NCBI GenBank assembly: GCA_002472565.1
Contig: DKSK01000012.1
Location: 43,044 to 107,043, forward strand
Length of the DNA: 64,000 nucleotides
Source of the DNA: Bacteroidales bacterium UBA7258
GTDB taxonomy: Bacteria; Bacteroidota; Bacteroidia; Bacteroidales; UBA932
Reading direction: 5' to 3'
The notes under the pieces are model-generated. The model made no database searches, was not told where the DNA came from, and saw only the letters and a program-made list of their open reading frames with translations. A program made the position numbers and the translations under genes. Shown piece after piece: positions 36,618 to 45,344 of this stretch; the stretch's first letter is position 1; the number at the start of each line of letters is the position of its first letter.

Positions 36618-37832
36618 ATGAATAGATTAGCAATAGCCATAATATCCATGACGGCAGGCCTGTGGGCCTTCGCCGGCTGCATGAACGTCGGGGACAATCC
36701 CTACGAGGACAGCCTGAACGACCTCACCGTCCGGACAGAATATCCTGAGGGTTACGAATCCTTCCGCCGCTCAGGAGTCGATGTCAAAGTGGAAAACACT
36801 CTGACCGGAGACAGCTACACCCTCCTCACCATGAGCGACGGCAGCGCCGAGGGACGATTCCCGAACGGCATCTACCGCATCTCGCTCAGCGACCGTTCCG
36901 GCGGTGACATCTTCAACGCTACCCGTGATGGCGTAAGGCTCGACAACGGCCCACTGAGTGTCAGCCTCAGCCTCCTTCATTCCAAGGCAGGCACCCTTGT
37001 CATTAAGGAACTTTATGTCGGAGGATGCAGCAGGGCCCCTCAGGAGGGTACCTACCAGGCCGACCAGTACATGATCATCCACAACAACGACACGCAGACC
37101 GCCTACCTCGACAGCCTCTGCCTCGGGACCCTAAGCCCGTACAACTCCAACAGCTCCGACCCGTGGGCGGACTACCCGGACAAGGACTTCGTCCCGGTCA
37201 TTCAGGCCGTCTGGCAGATAGGCGGGAAAGGGAAGTCCTTCCCGCTGGCCCCGGGCGCCGACGCGGTCATCTGCCTCAAGGGCGCGATCGACCACAGCCT
37301 CCAGTACCCGCTCTCGGTCAACCTCAACAACAGCGCTTACTTCGTCTGCTACAACAGTACCTATTTCCCGAACACGACATTCCATCCTGCTCCGGGCGAC
37401 CAGATCCGTCAGGACCATATTCTCGGAGTAGCCATCAAAACAGGCCAGGCCAACGCCTATGCTATTTCCATCACCTCCCCGGCAATGGTCATATTCAGGG
37501 CTAAGGGGACAACAATCCAGGACTACGTGCTCCAGGCCGGCAATGTGATTCAGATTCCGGGCAGCTCCAGCGAGCAGGCGGTCTGTATCCCTTATGACTG
37601 GGTGATCGACGGAGTCGAAGTCTTCGACGGCCGCCAGTCCAGCAATTCCAAGAGACTTCCGTCTTCGATAGACGCAGGCTATGTCACCCAGACCGACACC
37701 TTCCACGGACACAGTCTCTTCCGCCGCACCGATGAGGAAGCTACGGCGGAGAAGGGTTTCGAGGTCCTCATGGACACAAACAATTCAAGCAATGACCTCT
37801 ATGAACGCCAAACTCAGTCTCTCCATGAATAA
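36618..37832 (+). CDS. DUF4876 domain-containing lipoprotein
   Basis: 404 residues with a lipobox and lipidated Cys21 (WAFAGC). The N-terminal region (about 35-120) looks like a beta-sandwich. The remainder matches DUF4876 as I know it: LVIKELYVGGCSRAPQ, QYMIIHNNDTQTAYLDSLCLG, AVWQIGGKGKSFPLAPG and IPYDWVIDGVEVFDG. Such proteins have a lamin-tail-like fold and sit on the cell surface next to TonB receptors. The role is unknown. Its end overlaps the start of the next gene. Confidence 0.8.
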   Translation: MNRLAIAIISMTAGLWAFAGCMNVGDNPYEDSLNDLTVRTEYPEGYESFRRSGVDVKVENTLTGDSYTLLTMSDGSAEGRFPNGIYRISLSDRSGGDIFNATRDGVRLDNGPLSVSLSLLHSKAGTLVIKELYVGGCSRAPQEGTYQADQYMIIHNNDTQTAYLDSLCLGTLSPYNSNSSDPWADYPDKDFVPVIQAVWQIGGKGKSFPLAPGADAVICLKGAIDHSLQYPLSVNLNNSAYFVCYNSTYFPNTTFHPAPGDQIRQDHILGVAIKTGQANAYAISITSPAMVIFRAKGTTIQDYVLQAGNVIQIPGSSSEQAVCIPYDWVIDGVEVFDGRQSSNSKRLPSSIDAGYVTQTDTFHGHSLFRRTDEEATAEKGFEVLMDTNNSSNDLYERQTQSLHE

Positions 37833-39399
37833 GCTTTTGCTCATGGCCGCCCTGACGCTTGGTTTCCAGGGACTGGCCGCCGCACAGACGGTCTATGATC
37901 GACTCGAGGCAGAGAACCTATGGAACCTGGGTGGCAATCCGGCCGGCCTCGTAAACTCTGACCTCTCACTTGCCGGTGCTCTGAAGTCCTCCATGGGTCT
38001 TCAGTCCAAGACACAGGCCGTCTCTTTCGCCCAGCTTTACGGTTCCTTCGAGCATGGTGGCTTCCGCAGTGCGAGCGAAGCCGAAACCCCATGGACCATG
38101 GGCGCCGAAACCAAGTCCCTCGCCAGATTCGGCAAGGTCACCATGAGAGGCGGCTTCTCCTTCGAACAGAAAGAAGGAAGCGACATGGACGGAAGCATGT
38201 TCATGAATCCGGGACAGTACCCTGTAGACCTGTTAGAGTTCACCCCAGGGCGCAAGACCAGACAGACCTACACCGTGGACGGTTCCATAGCCACGAAGCT
38301 TGACGGGCATTGGACCATAGGCGGAAGCTTCGACTTCCTTTCCGCGAACTACTCCAAACGCAAGGACATACGCCATACCAATTACGCTCTTGACCTGAAA
38401 GTGGCTCCGAGTCTGCTCTATAGCTTTTCGGACAAGTTCGACATCGGCCTTTCCTACATTTTCAGGAAGACCAGCGAGTCCGTAAAGGCCGAACAGATAG
38501 GATCGGCGACGGCAGAATCCTACTACGGCTTCCTTGACAAGGGTATTTATTACGGAGTCTACGATGTCTGGGACGGAAGCAGTCTGCATATGGCGGAAGC
38601 CGGTGTGGACCGTTTCCCCGTAAAGGAAATTTTCAACGGAGGCTCGCTCCAGCTTCGCTACGGCCTTTTCTATGCAGACGTCTCCTATCTCAAAAGCCAG
38701 GGTGAAATCGGAGAAAGGGGCTATTCATGGTATAAGTTCCCGGGAGGAGAATTGTCAGCCCATGCAGGCTGCAAGATAGTCAAGCCACGGGCGACCCATC
38801 TCTTTGGTTTGGAATATTCATATCGTGGCCGGGACAATGACGAATACATCGTGGAGAGAGTGACCACGGGCGGCGTCACTTCCCCGGTCGTCCATGGAAA
38901 AAACAGGATTTTTGAACACAGGGATATGGCCATAAGGCCTTCCTATCGTCTCTATGCCTCTTCTTTCGAGATTTCGGCTAAGGCTTCCTACGAGGAGCAC
39001 AGGCTCCAGAGTTCCCTTGTCTTCCCGTATCTCAACACCTGGGACTGGTCTGCGGTTTTGGCCGATGTCAATGCGATATGGCATCTTTCCTCTTTCGATC
39101 TCGGGGCTGGAGCCTCCTTCCTGACTTCTCTAAAGGATGATCTCGGCTCGGACATGGTTGAGGGTACGCTTCCTTCATCGGAACCTTACCGCCTGACGGA
39201 ATGGTTCAACATGGACCGTGAGTATAAGACGGCCGGGCGCTGCGGGCTCAGGGCTTCGGTGCGCTGGAATTTCTCTATAGCCTCCATGAAAGGTCTCTAC
39301 CTAAAGGCCGAGGGCTTCTTCACCAGAGCCTCTAAGATAACTTATCTTGACGGAAGCTCCCGCTATGGGGCGTCCCTCCGTCTCGGATGTGAATTTTAA
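37825..39399 (+). CDS. DUF6850-type outer-membrane beta-barrel protein
   Basis: 524 residues from the ATG at 37825, which overlaps the preceding stop by 8 nt; an in-frame ATG at 37801 is the alternative. Signal peptide MNKLLLMAALTLGFQGLAAAQ. The rest is alternating hydrophobic strands with many aromatic residues (YGSFEHGGFRS, LRYGLFYADVSYLKSQGE) and a terminal beta-signal (ASLRLGCEF), so a barrel is clear. Similarity to DUF6850 rests on its context beside DUF4876 and a TonB receptor, and on its length. It may act as an export or surface-anchoring partner of the lipoprotein; this is inference. Confidence 0.7.
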   Translation: MNKLLLMAALTLGFQGLAAAQTVYDRLEAENLWNLGGNPAGLVNSDLSLAGALKSSMGLQSKTQAVSFAQLYGSFEHGGFRSASEAETPWTMGAETKSLARFGKVTMRGGFSFEQKEGSDMDGSMFMNPGQYPVDLLEFTPGRKTRQTYTVDGSIATKLDGHWTIGGSFDFLSANYSKRKDIRHTNYALDLKVAPSLLYSFSDKFDIGLSYIFRKTSESVKAEQIGSATAESYYGFLDKGIYYGVYDVWDGSSLHMAEAGVDRFPVKEIFNGGSLQLRYGLFYADVSYLKSQGEIGERGYSWYKFPGGELSAHAGCKIVKPRATHLFGLEYSYRGRDNDEYIVERVTTGGVTSPVVHGKNRIFEHRDMAIRPSYRLYASSFEISAKASYEEHRLQSSLVFPYLNTWDWSAVLADVNAIWHLSSFDLGAGASFLTSLKDDLGSDMVEGTLPSSEPYRLTEWFNMDREYKTAGRCGLRASVRWNFSIASMKGLYLKAEGFFTRASKITYLDGSSRYGASLRLGCEF

Positions 39400-39413
39400 C
39401 AACATTTGATATT

Positions 39414-40994
39414 ATGGTGGATAAAAAAATCTTTGCAATTCTTGCCGTGGCCACAGTGCTCGCCGGCTGCAACGACAGCGAAAGGTCTCTCATCGACAAT
39501 GGCGCAAGACTTGTTGATGTTCCCGTCACCATCATGCCGGTCATGACGAGGGCGACGGCCACGAACTTTGAGAGCGGAGACCAGATCGGTCTCACCATCA
39601 CCCGCGAAGCCGGAGTTTATGCCGACAACGCGCTCCTCTCTTACAACGGATCCGTCTTCTCCGGCTCTACGATGTGGTACGAAGAAGGCGCCGAGACCTC
39701 TACCTTGAAAGCCTATTACCCATATCAGAGCGCCGGAGTCCCTACCTCTTTCAGCGTAAAGGCTGACCAGAGCGCCGGAGTTTCTTCTTCCGACTTCATC
39801 GCCGGAAGCGCCAGCGATGTCCAGCCTACGGCCAACGCCGTGACCATAGCCTTCAAGCACAAGCTCGCCAGAATTGTCTTCAATGTCAAGAATAATGCAG
39901 GCTATGACCTTACGACTATGAAGATTGCGGGGTCCGTCCTTACCGCAAACCTTGACGCCGACTTCAACGTCGTCGCCGACCCTTCCGCTTCTGCCTCCGA
40001 GATTACGGCTTGCAAGACCTCGGATGCCACCTGGGAGGCCGTTGTAGTGCCTCAGACTGCAGCCTTCACCGTCTCCATCAACGCCAGCGGCAAGGAAATG
40101 ACCCAGAGAATCCTTTCCTCCGAAATCAAGGCGGGCTACAGCTACACCATCAACATGATCGTCAATCCGGGAGACCTTGTCGTCACCCTCTCCGGCGACA
40201 TCGTCAACTGGAACGACGGCGGCAACCTCGGCGAGGACACCTCCGTCCAGTTCGACGAGTACGAGGACCACTTCGTCTACGACGGAGTAAGCTACGACAT
40301 CAAGAAGATGGCCGACGGAAGGACGTGGATGGTCAGCAACCTCCGCTACGTCCCTAAGGGCATGAAGATCAGCTCCGATCCTGCCGACACCACCTACGGA
40401 ATCTGGTACCCTATCGTCGCCGGCGCATCCGCAGCTTCCACCGACGAGGCCACGATGTCCGCCCACGGCCTCCTCTACAACTCCTACGCGGCCTTCGGCA
40501 CGAAGGTCACCAGGGACAACTACGCCTCCTTCGAGGGCGCCCAGGGCATCTGCCCTAAGGGCTGGCACATCCCGACCAGGGCCGAGTTCGTGGCCCTCGT
40601 GGGCTTCAGCGTGAAGGCCCCGGACGAGAGCGCCGACCTCGTCAACACCTCCGCCCCTTACTACGACGCAGAATACAAGGGCGCCAAGGTGGCCAGCCTA
40701 GACGCCGACGGCTGGAACCACGTCGGGACCGGAATCGTCAACATCACCAGCCCTACCGGCACTGGAAGGTACGTCGCCACCTCGGCCACCACGGCCAACG
40801 CCCCTTACGTCGGCATCATCGGGATGACCTACTACCTGGGCTCCACCGGCGCCCAGGTCACCACGAGCGGCAACATCCAGCTCTTCGGCATGATGACCTC
40901 CTTCACCAAGGCCTACATGGACGGCCGCTACAGCGTCGCCTACGCCAACTACAAGTCCGGCTACGCCATCCGCTGCATCAAGGACGCGGAATAG
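39414..40994 (+). CDS. Fimbrillin-like lipoprotein with C-terminal FISUMP domain
   Basis: 526 residues, lipobox with Cys19 (TVLAGC). Residues about 30-270 resemble the fimbrillin (FimA/Mfa-like) fold of Bacteroidales: VPVTIMPVMTRATATNFESGDQIGLTI, LKAYYPYQ, IAFKHKLARIVFNV and GYSYTINMIVNPGDL. The C-terminal 240 residues are a FISUMP (Fibrobacter succinogenes paralogous) domain: DGRTWMVSNLRYVPKG, HGLLYNSYAAFG, CPKGWHIPTRAEFVALVG and GYAIRCIKD. This suggests a surface adhesin or tip-type protein. The 3' half uses almost only C- or G-ending codons. A terminator follows at 41053. Confidence 0.82.
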   Translation: MVDKKIFAILAVATVLAGCNDSERSLIDNGARLVDVPVTIMPVMTRATATNFESGDQIGLTITREAGVYADNALLSYNGSVFSGSTMWYEEGAETSTLKAYYPYQSAGVPTSFSVKADQSAGVSSSDFIAGSASDVQPTANAVTIAFKHKLARIVFNVKNNAGYDLTTMKIAGSVLTANLDADFNVVADPSASASEITACKTSDATWEAVVVPQTAAFTVSINASGKEMTQRILSSEIKAGYSYTINMIVNPGDLVVTLSGDIVNWNDGGNLGEDTSVQFDEYEDHFVYDGVSYDIKKMADGRTWMVSNLRYVPKGMKISSDPADTTYGIWYPIVAGASAASTDEATMSAHGLLYNSYAAFGTKVTRDNYASFEGAQGICPKGWHIPTRAEFVALVGFSVKAPDESADLVNTSAPYYDAEYKGAKVASLDADGWNHVGTGIVNITSPTGTGRYVATSATTANAPYVGIIGMTYYLGSTGAQVTTSGNIQLFGMMTSFTKAYMDGRYSVAYANYKSGYAIRCIKDAE

Positions 40995-41052
40995 CGCCCC
41001 TGGACCCGCCCCTCGCGTGCCCGTCCCGCGCCGGCCAGCCAATCCTTCAGAA

Positions 41053-41078
41053 GCCTCCCCACCCTGGGAGGCTTTTTT
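41053..41078 (+). terminator. Intrinsic terminator after the FISUMP gene
   Basis: Arms GCCTCCC and GGGAGGC around a 6-nt loop, followed by six T residues. Confidence 0.92.
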
Positions 41079-41124
41079 GATGCCAAAACCTCCCAAAATG
41101 CCACGCCCTGGCACTTTCAGGGCC

Positions 41125-41132
41125 TATCTTTG
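41125..41132 (+). promoter_or_regulatory. -7 box of the restriction-modification promoter
   Basis: TATCTTTG, a perfect TAnnTTTG match, 76 nt before the methyltransferase ATG at 41209. No TTG -33 element is evident. Confidence 0.5.
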
Positions 41133-41208
41133 TCCGAAACAAGACCGGGACAAGAATCCGCATATTTGAATGGATTTTTGTAATTTTACGGGTGCGAACG
41201 AAATTTGT

Positions 41209-42594
41209 ATGAAAGGGACATATTCGAATACCAAGGCCGAGAGAGGACTGTGCGAGCCGGTCGTGAAATACTGCAGGAAAAACAGCCTCAAGTTCCAGCA
41301 GCTCGAGCTTTTTCCGCGCGTAAGGCCGAACGCTGCGGCGGGAGACGTCAGGGTGATGGAACTGTTCGCTGGAGTCGGCGGCTTCAGGATCGGATTGGAG
41401 CGTGCGTCAAGGCGCTTCAAGACCGTCTGGTACAACCAGTGGGAACCTTCGACCAAGAGCCAGGACGCGTATTCCATCTACAAGCGGGACTTCAAGGACG
41501 ATGGAGACGAGTTCTCCAACCAGGACATCAACACCGTCCCAATCGAAGAAATCCCCGATGCGGACCTTCTGTGCGGCGGCTTCCCGTGCCAGGATTATTC
41601 CGTGGCGACGACGCTGAAGAACTCCAGAGGCATAGAGGGAAAGAAGGGAGTGCTCTGGTGGAACATCTACAACATCCTCCACGACAAGGGAGAAGAAGCC
41701 CCTAAGTACCTCATGCTCGAGAACGTTGACAGGCTTCTGGGCTCTCCGGCGAGGCAGAGGGGCAGAGACTTCGCAATCATCCTGAGCTCCCTAGCCAAGC
41801 TCGGCTACATCGTGGAATGGAAGGTCATAAATGCCGCCGATTACGGCATGCCGCAGAGGCGTCGCAGGACCTACATGGTCGGATACAGGAAGGATTCCAA
41901 GATCTATGAAGAGCTGAACCCGCTGTTGGAAGACCCCGCCGACTACATCCTCAATTCCGGGATCGAGGCCAAGGCCTTCCCTTCCGTTGAGGACCTGAAG
42001 GGAGGGGGAGTCGTGAAGATGAAGATAGGGACCGACCCGGCCTACAACACCCAGCATTTCAACGAGAACGCGAGGCAGAACCAGCCGACCCCTTTCAAGG
42101 ATTCAGGAGTCTTGATTGGCGACTGCTGCTACACCATGGACACCCTTCCCGTATACGACGGACCGAGGATAGTCCTCGGGGACATCCTCTTGGACGACAA
42201 CGAAATACCTGAGATATTCTTCATAAGCGAGAAGGACGAGAAGCAGTGGTCATACCTCAAGGGCCCGAAGAAGGAGAAGCGGGTCAGTTCCAACGGCCAC
42301 GAATACCTTTATTCCGAAGGTGGTATGTCCTTCCCCGACAGCCTCGACAAGCCGTCCAGAACCATAATCACGGGAGAGGGCGGGGCGGGCCCGTCAAGGT
42401 TCAAACACGTAATCAGGTCGAGACAAAGCGGCCGCCTCAGGAGGCTTGTCCCGATTGAGTTGGAAAGGCTCAACATGTTCCCCGACAACCATACGGAGGG
42501 GGCTTCCGACCTGAGGAGGGCATTCCTCATGGGCAACGCCCTCGTGACCGGAATCCCGGAACGCCTTGGGACCGTCATGTCGAAATTGATCTGA
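41209..42594 (+). CDS. DNA (cytosine-5) methyltransferase, M.Sau3AI-like (predicted GATC)
   Basis: 461 residues from the ATG at 41209; an in-frame start 39 nt upstream is possible. All core m5C motifs are visible: motif I VMELFAGVGGFRIGLE, motif IV with nucleophile Cys127 in GGFPCQDYSVA, motif VI LLENVDRLL, motif VIII ADYGMPQRRRR and motif X GNALVTGIPERLG. The target-recognition region contains SYLKGPKKEKRVSSNGHEY and SEGGM, which I recognise from M.Sau3AI, so GATC with methylation of the C is predicted. The partner endonuclease starts 7 nt downstream. No controller gene is seen. Confidence 0.9.
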   Translation: MKGTYSNTKAERGLCEPVVKYCRKNSLKFQQLELFPRVRPNAAAGDVRVMELFAGVGGFRIGLERASRRFKTVWYNQWEPSTKSQDAYSIYKRDFKDDGDEFSNQDINTVPIEEIPDADLLCGGFPCQDYSVATTLKNSRGIEGKKGVLWWNIYNILHDKGEEAPKYLMLENVDRLLGSPARQRGRDFAIILSSLAKLGYIVEWKVINAADYGMPQRRRRTYMVGYRKDSKIYEELNPLLEDPADYILNSGIEAKAFPSVEDLKGGGVVKMKIGTDPAYNTQHFNENARQNQPTPFKDSGVLIGDCCYTMDTLPVYDGPRIVLGDILLDDNEIPEIFFISEKDEKQWSYLKGPKKEKRVSSNGHEYLYSEGGMSFPDSLDKPSRTIITGEGGAGPSRFKHVIRSRQSGRLRRLVPIELERLNMFPDNHTEGASDLRRAFLMGNALVTGIPERLGTVMSKLI

Positions 42595-42601
42595 CCGCGG
42601 C

Positions 42602-44020
42602 ATGGAACTCCCGTACGACAAGACCTCGGTGGAATCCATAAAGAATTATGGAAAACTTCTGTTGGGAAAATCCCTGGTCCTCCTGCACCCGGGAATCAAG
42701 CTCAGCAAGGGCAAGGGCCGTTTGGGCCAGGCTGTGGAAAAATACCATTTTGAGTATGCCCCGAACAGCAGGGACGAACCCGACTTCGTAGAGGCCGGCC
42801 TGGAACTCAAGTGCGTTCCCCTGAAGCTGGAGAAGGACAACAGCATGTCCCCGAAGGAACGGCTTGTCCTGAACATGATCAACTATTTCGCCGAAGGCTC
42901 TGCCACCTACGAGACCAGCAGCTTCATGAAGAAGGACAGGAACATGCTGCTGATGTTCCACCTTGCGGTCAAAGGCCAGAACGAGGCCGAAGACCTCTTC
43001 AAGATAGTGAGAACATGGAGCGTCCCCGACGAGGACGCCAAGATTTTCGAAGACGACTGGAACAGGATCCACTCCAAGATTCTCGCGGGGAAGGCGGATG
43101 AAATAATGGAAGGCGAGTCTTTTTATCTCGGGGCATGCACCAAGGCGAATGATTCTTCGGCGAGAAGGAAACAACCTTATTCGTCGAGGCTGGCAAAGCC
43201 GAGGGCATACTGCTTCAAGGTGGCGTACCTGAAGCAGATAGTGATAGATTCCTTCTTCAACCATCCGGAGGATTGCCGCGGGCTCTACCTAAGCCCTGCA
43301 TGGCTGTCAAAATACAAAAAGGGAGACGACTTCAAGATAGTGAAGTCGCTGGGCGACTATCGCAGCGGGGAGACCTTCGAAGGCCTGCTCAGGAGGAGAT
43401 TCTCCCCGTATTATGGAATGGCCGTCGGCGACATAGCGAATCTTCTCGGCGTAGCCTATACCGACAACGACAAGGCCTTGGCCGCGCGAGTTTGCTATGC
43501 CATCATGAATGTGAAGAATGTCACCGCGGCGCGGGGAGAGACGGGAATCTCCGAATTCGACAAGGCCGGAGTCATCATGAAGACCATCCGTCTTGAGGAG
43601 AACGGGACGCTTAAAGAAAGCATGTCTTTCCCTGCAATCAATTACAAGAAGATAGTCGGCGAGAAGTGGGAAGACTCTGAATGGCACGACATCGTCAACA
43701 GCAAATTCTTCTTCATAGTCTTGAGAAAGAAGGACGGGCTGGGAAGTTCTGCCGCGATACTCGAAAACTCTTTCTTCTGGTCCATGCCGAGCCGAGACCT
43801 GAATGTGGCTGAGCGGTTCTGGGAGGACACGAAAGAAAAAATCCGGGACGGGGTATATGACCGATTCTGGAAGATGGGAGACCACCGCCTCTTCCATGTC
43901 CGGCCCCACGGACGTGACAGCCGGGATGTGGCCGAAACCCCTCAGGGCACATACGAAATCAAGAGGAGCTGCTGGTTCAACGCGGAGTATGTCCTGGACA
44001 TAATAAACCGCCAGAAATAA
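42602..44020 (+). CDS. Type II restriction endonuclease, Sau3AI/MutH-like
   Basis: 472 residues, close to the 489 of Sau3AI. The MutH/Sau3AI catalytic motif is at the expected place: Asp61 in EPDFVEAG, Glu68 and Lys70 in LELKCVP (D-x6-E-x-K). Sau3AI has a second, non-catalytic MutH-like domain that serves as allosteric DNA-binding site; the C-terminal half (about 260-470, with YYGMAVGDIANLLG) is long enough to be this domain. With the adjacent methyltransferase it forms a complete R-M unit, predicted to cut unmethylated GATC. No frameshift or early stop. Confidence 0.87.
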   Translation: MELPYDKTSVESIKNYGKLLLGKSLVLLHPGIKLSKGKGRLGQAVEKYHFEYAPNSRDEPDFVEAGLELKCVPLKLEKDNSMSPKERLVLNMINYFAEGSATYETSSFMKKDRNMLLMFHLAVKGQNEAEDLFKIVRTWSVPDEDAKIFEDDWNRIHSKILAGKADEIMEGESFYLGACTKANDSSARRKQPYSSRLAKPRAYCFKVAYLKQIVIDSFFNHPEDCRGLYLSPAWLSKYKKGDDFKIVKSLGDYRSGETFEGLLRRRFSPYYGMAVGDIANLLGVAYTDNDKALAARVCYAIMNVKNVTAARGETGISEFDKAGVIMKTIRLEENGTLKESMSFPAINYKKIVGEKWEDSEWHDIVNSKFFFIVLRKKDGLGSSAAILENSFFWSMPSRDLNVAERFWEDTKEKIRDGVYDRFWKMGDHRLFHVRPHGRDSRDVAETPQGTYEIKRSCWFNAEYVLDIINRQK

Positions 44021-44129
44021 GCCCGGCTCCGGCAAGGCAGTTTTTTAACATTTTTCCCAAAAGATTTCAATTTTGCCCAAAAGAAATTCTCTGGGAATTT
44101 ATTGTATCGTTTTCTCAGGTTCAGGTAGC

Positions 44130-44137
44130 TATTTTTG
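44130..44137 (+). promoter_or_regulatory. -7 box of the sugar-utilisation operon promoter
   Basis: TATTTTTG, a perfect TAnnTTTG match, 25 nt before the MFS permease ATG. A TTG occurs at 25 nt rather than 19-21 nt upstream, so a poor -33 element is expected of an activator-dependent promoter (the HTCS regulator is the candidate). Confidence 0.5.
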
Positions 44138-44162
44138 CCTCGAAAGATAACACTAGAGCGCA

Positions 44163-45332
44163 ATGACCAGAACCAGAACCAAACTGGGCCAGCTCATACC
44201 TATCATGTTCACGTTTTTCGTGATGGGGTATGTGGATTTGGCCGGAACAGCCACCAATTACGTAAAGACTGACTTCCACCTGAGCGACACCATGGCGAAT
44301 TTCCTTCCGTCCATGGTATTCCTCTGGTTCTTCTTCCTTTCCGTGCCGACCAGCTTGCTGATGAGCAGGATAGGAAAGAAGAACGTAGTGCTGGTCAGCC
44401 TTGCCGTCACCGTTCTGGGGCTCATCCTCCCTCTTGTAGGATACACTTACCCCATAATGCTGGTTTCCCTCTGCCTTCTCGGCATCGGAAACACGCTGAT
44501 GCAGGTTTCCCTGAATCCTCTGGTCTCTTGCATAGTCTCCGGGGACAAGCTCGCCAGCTCACTCACATTCGGCCAGTTCGTCAAGGCCATCGCGTCATTC
44601 ATAGCCCCGATCCTTGCGAGCTGGGCCGCCGTGGCTTTCGGAAACTGGAGAATCCTGTTCGCGATCTTCCTCGTCTTGGGGGTCATAGCGACGGCCTACC
44701 TGTTCATGACGAAGATTGACGAGGACGCTCCCTCCGCCCATCCTTCAACCTTCGGGCAGGTGGTCAGGCTCTTGGGAAAGCCTGCCGTCCTGATGCTCTT
44801 CATCGGAATCATGTGCCATGTCGGCATCGACGTCGGGGTCAACACCAGCGCCCCTAAAATCCTCATGGAAAGGCTCGGGATGCCGCTAACATCTGCGGCC
44901 ATAGCGACGAGCGTCTATTTCCTGTTCCGCACCCTCGGCTGCCTGACCGGCTCCGTCATTCTCTCCAGATGGGATGCGAAGAAGTTCTTCGGCCTCAGCG
45001 TGGCCATGATCACCCTCGCTATGGTAGGGATGTTCTTCTGCCACAGCAAGGCCGGCCTCTACGTGGCCTTCGCGCTTGTCGGATATGGCAACTCAAATGT
45101 CTTCCCGATAATATTTTCGAAGGCCCTGCTGTCCATGCCGGACAAGAAGGATGAGGTTTCCGGGCTCATGATCATGGGCCTCATCGGAGGGACCGTCTTC
45201 CCGATGCTGATGGGAATCCTTTCCGACGCCCTCGGCGGACAAATCGGCTCCGTCATCGTCATGAGCCTTGGGGCCGTCTACCTGATATTCCTTTCGTTCA
45301 GATTCAGGCAGGAAGTTGAAACCGGAAAATAA
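44163..45332 (+). CDS. MFS sugar permease (FucP/fructose-permease-like)
   Basis: 389 residues with 12 predicted membrane segments and no signal peptide; an inner-membrane H+-coupled sugar transporter of the FucP-like group (MGYVDLAGTATNYVKTDFHLS; GIGNTLMQVSLNPLVS). The fructan locus of Bacteroides thetaiotaomicron uses a similar permease for fructose. Here a fructokinase follows 12 nt downstream, so fructose is the best substrate guess. It is the first gene of the operon that runs to the esterase at 54.1 kb. Confidence 0.85.
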   Translation: MTRTRTKLGQLIPIMFTFFVMGYVDLAGTATNYVKTDFHLSDTMANFLPSMVFLWFFFLSVPTSLLMSRIGKKNVVLVSLAVTVLGLILPLVGYTYPIMLVSLCLLGIGNTLMQVSLNPLVSCIVSGDKLASSLTFGQFVKAIASFIAPILASWAAVAFGNWRILFAIFLVLGVIATAYLFMTKIDEDAPSAHPSTFGQVVRLLGKPAVLMLFIGIMCHVGIDVGVNTSAPKILMERLGMPLTSAAIATSVYFLFRTLGCLTGSVILSRWDAKKFFGLSVAMITLAMVGMFFCHSKAGLYVAFALVGYGNSNVFPIIFSKALLSMPDKKDEVSGLMIMGLIGGTVFPMLMGILSDALGGQIGSVIVMSLGAVYLIFLSFRFRQEVETGK

Positions 45333-45344
45333 AACAATTGCGAT

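Noticed and set aside
44022..44047. Terminator after the restriction endonuclease gene
   Set aside because: There is a run of six T residues but only a weak GCC/GGC stem before it, so I did not list it.
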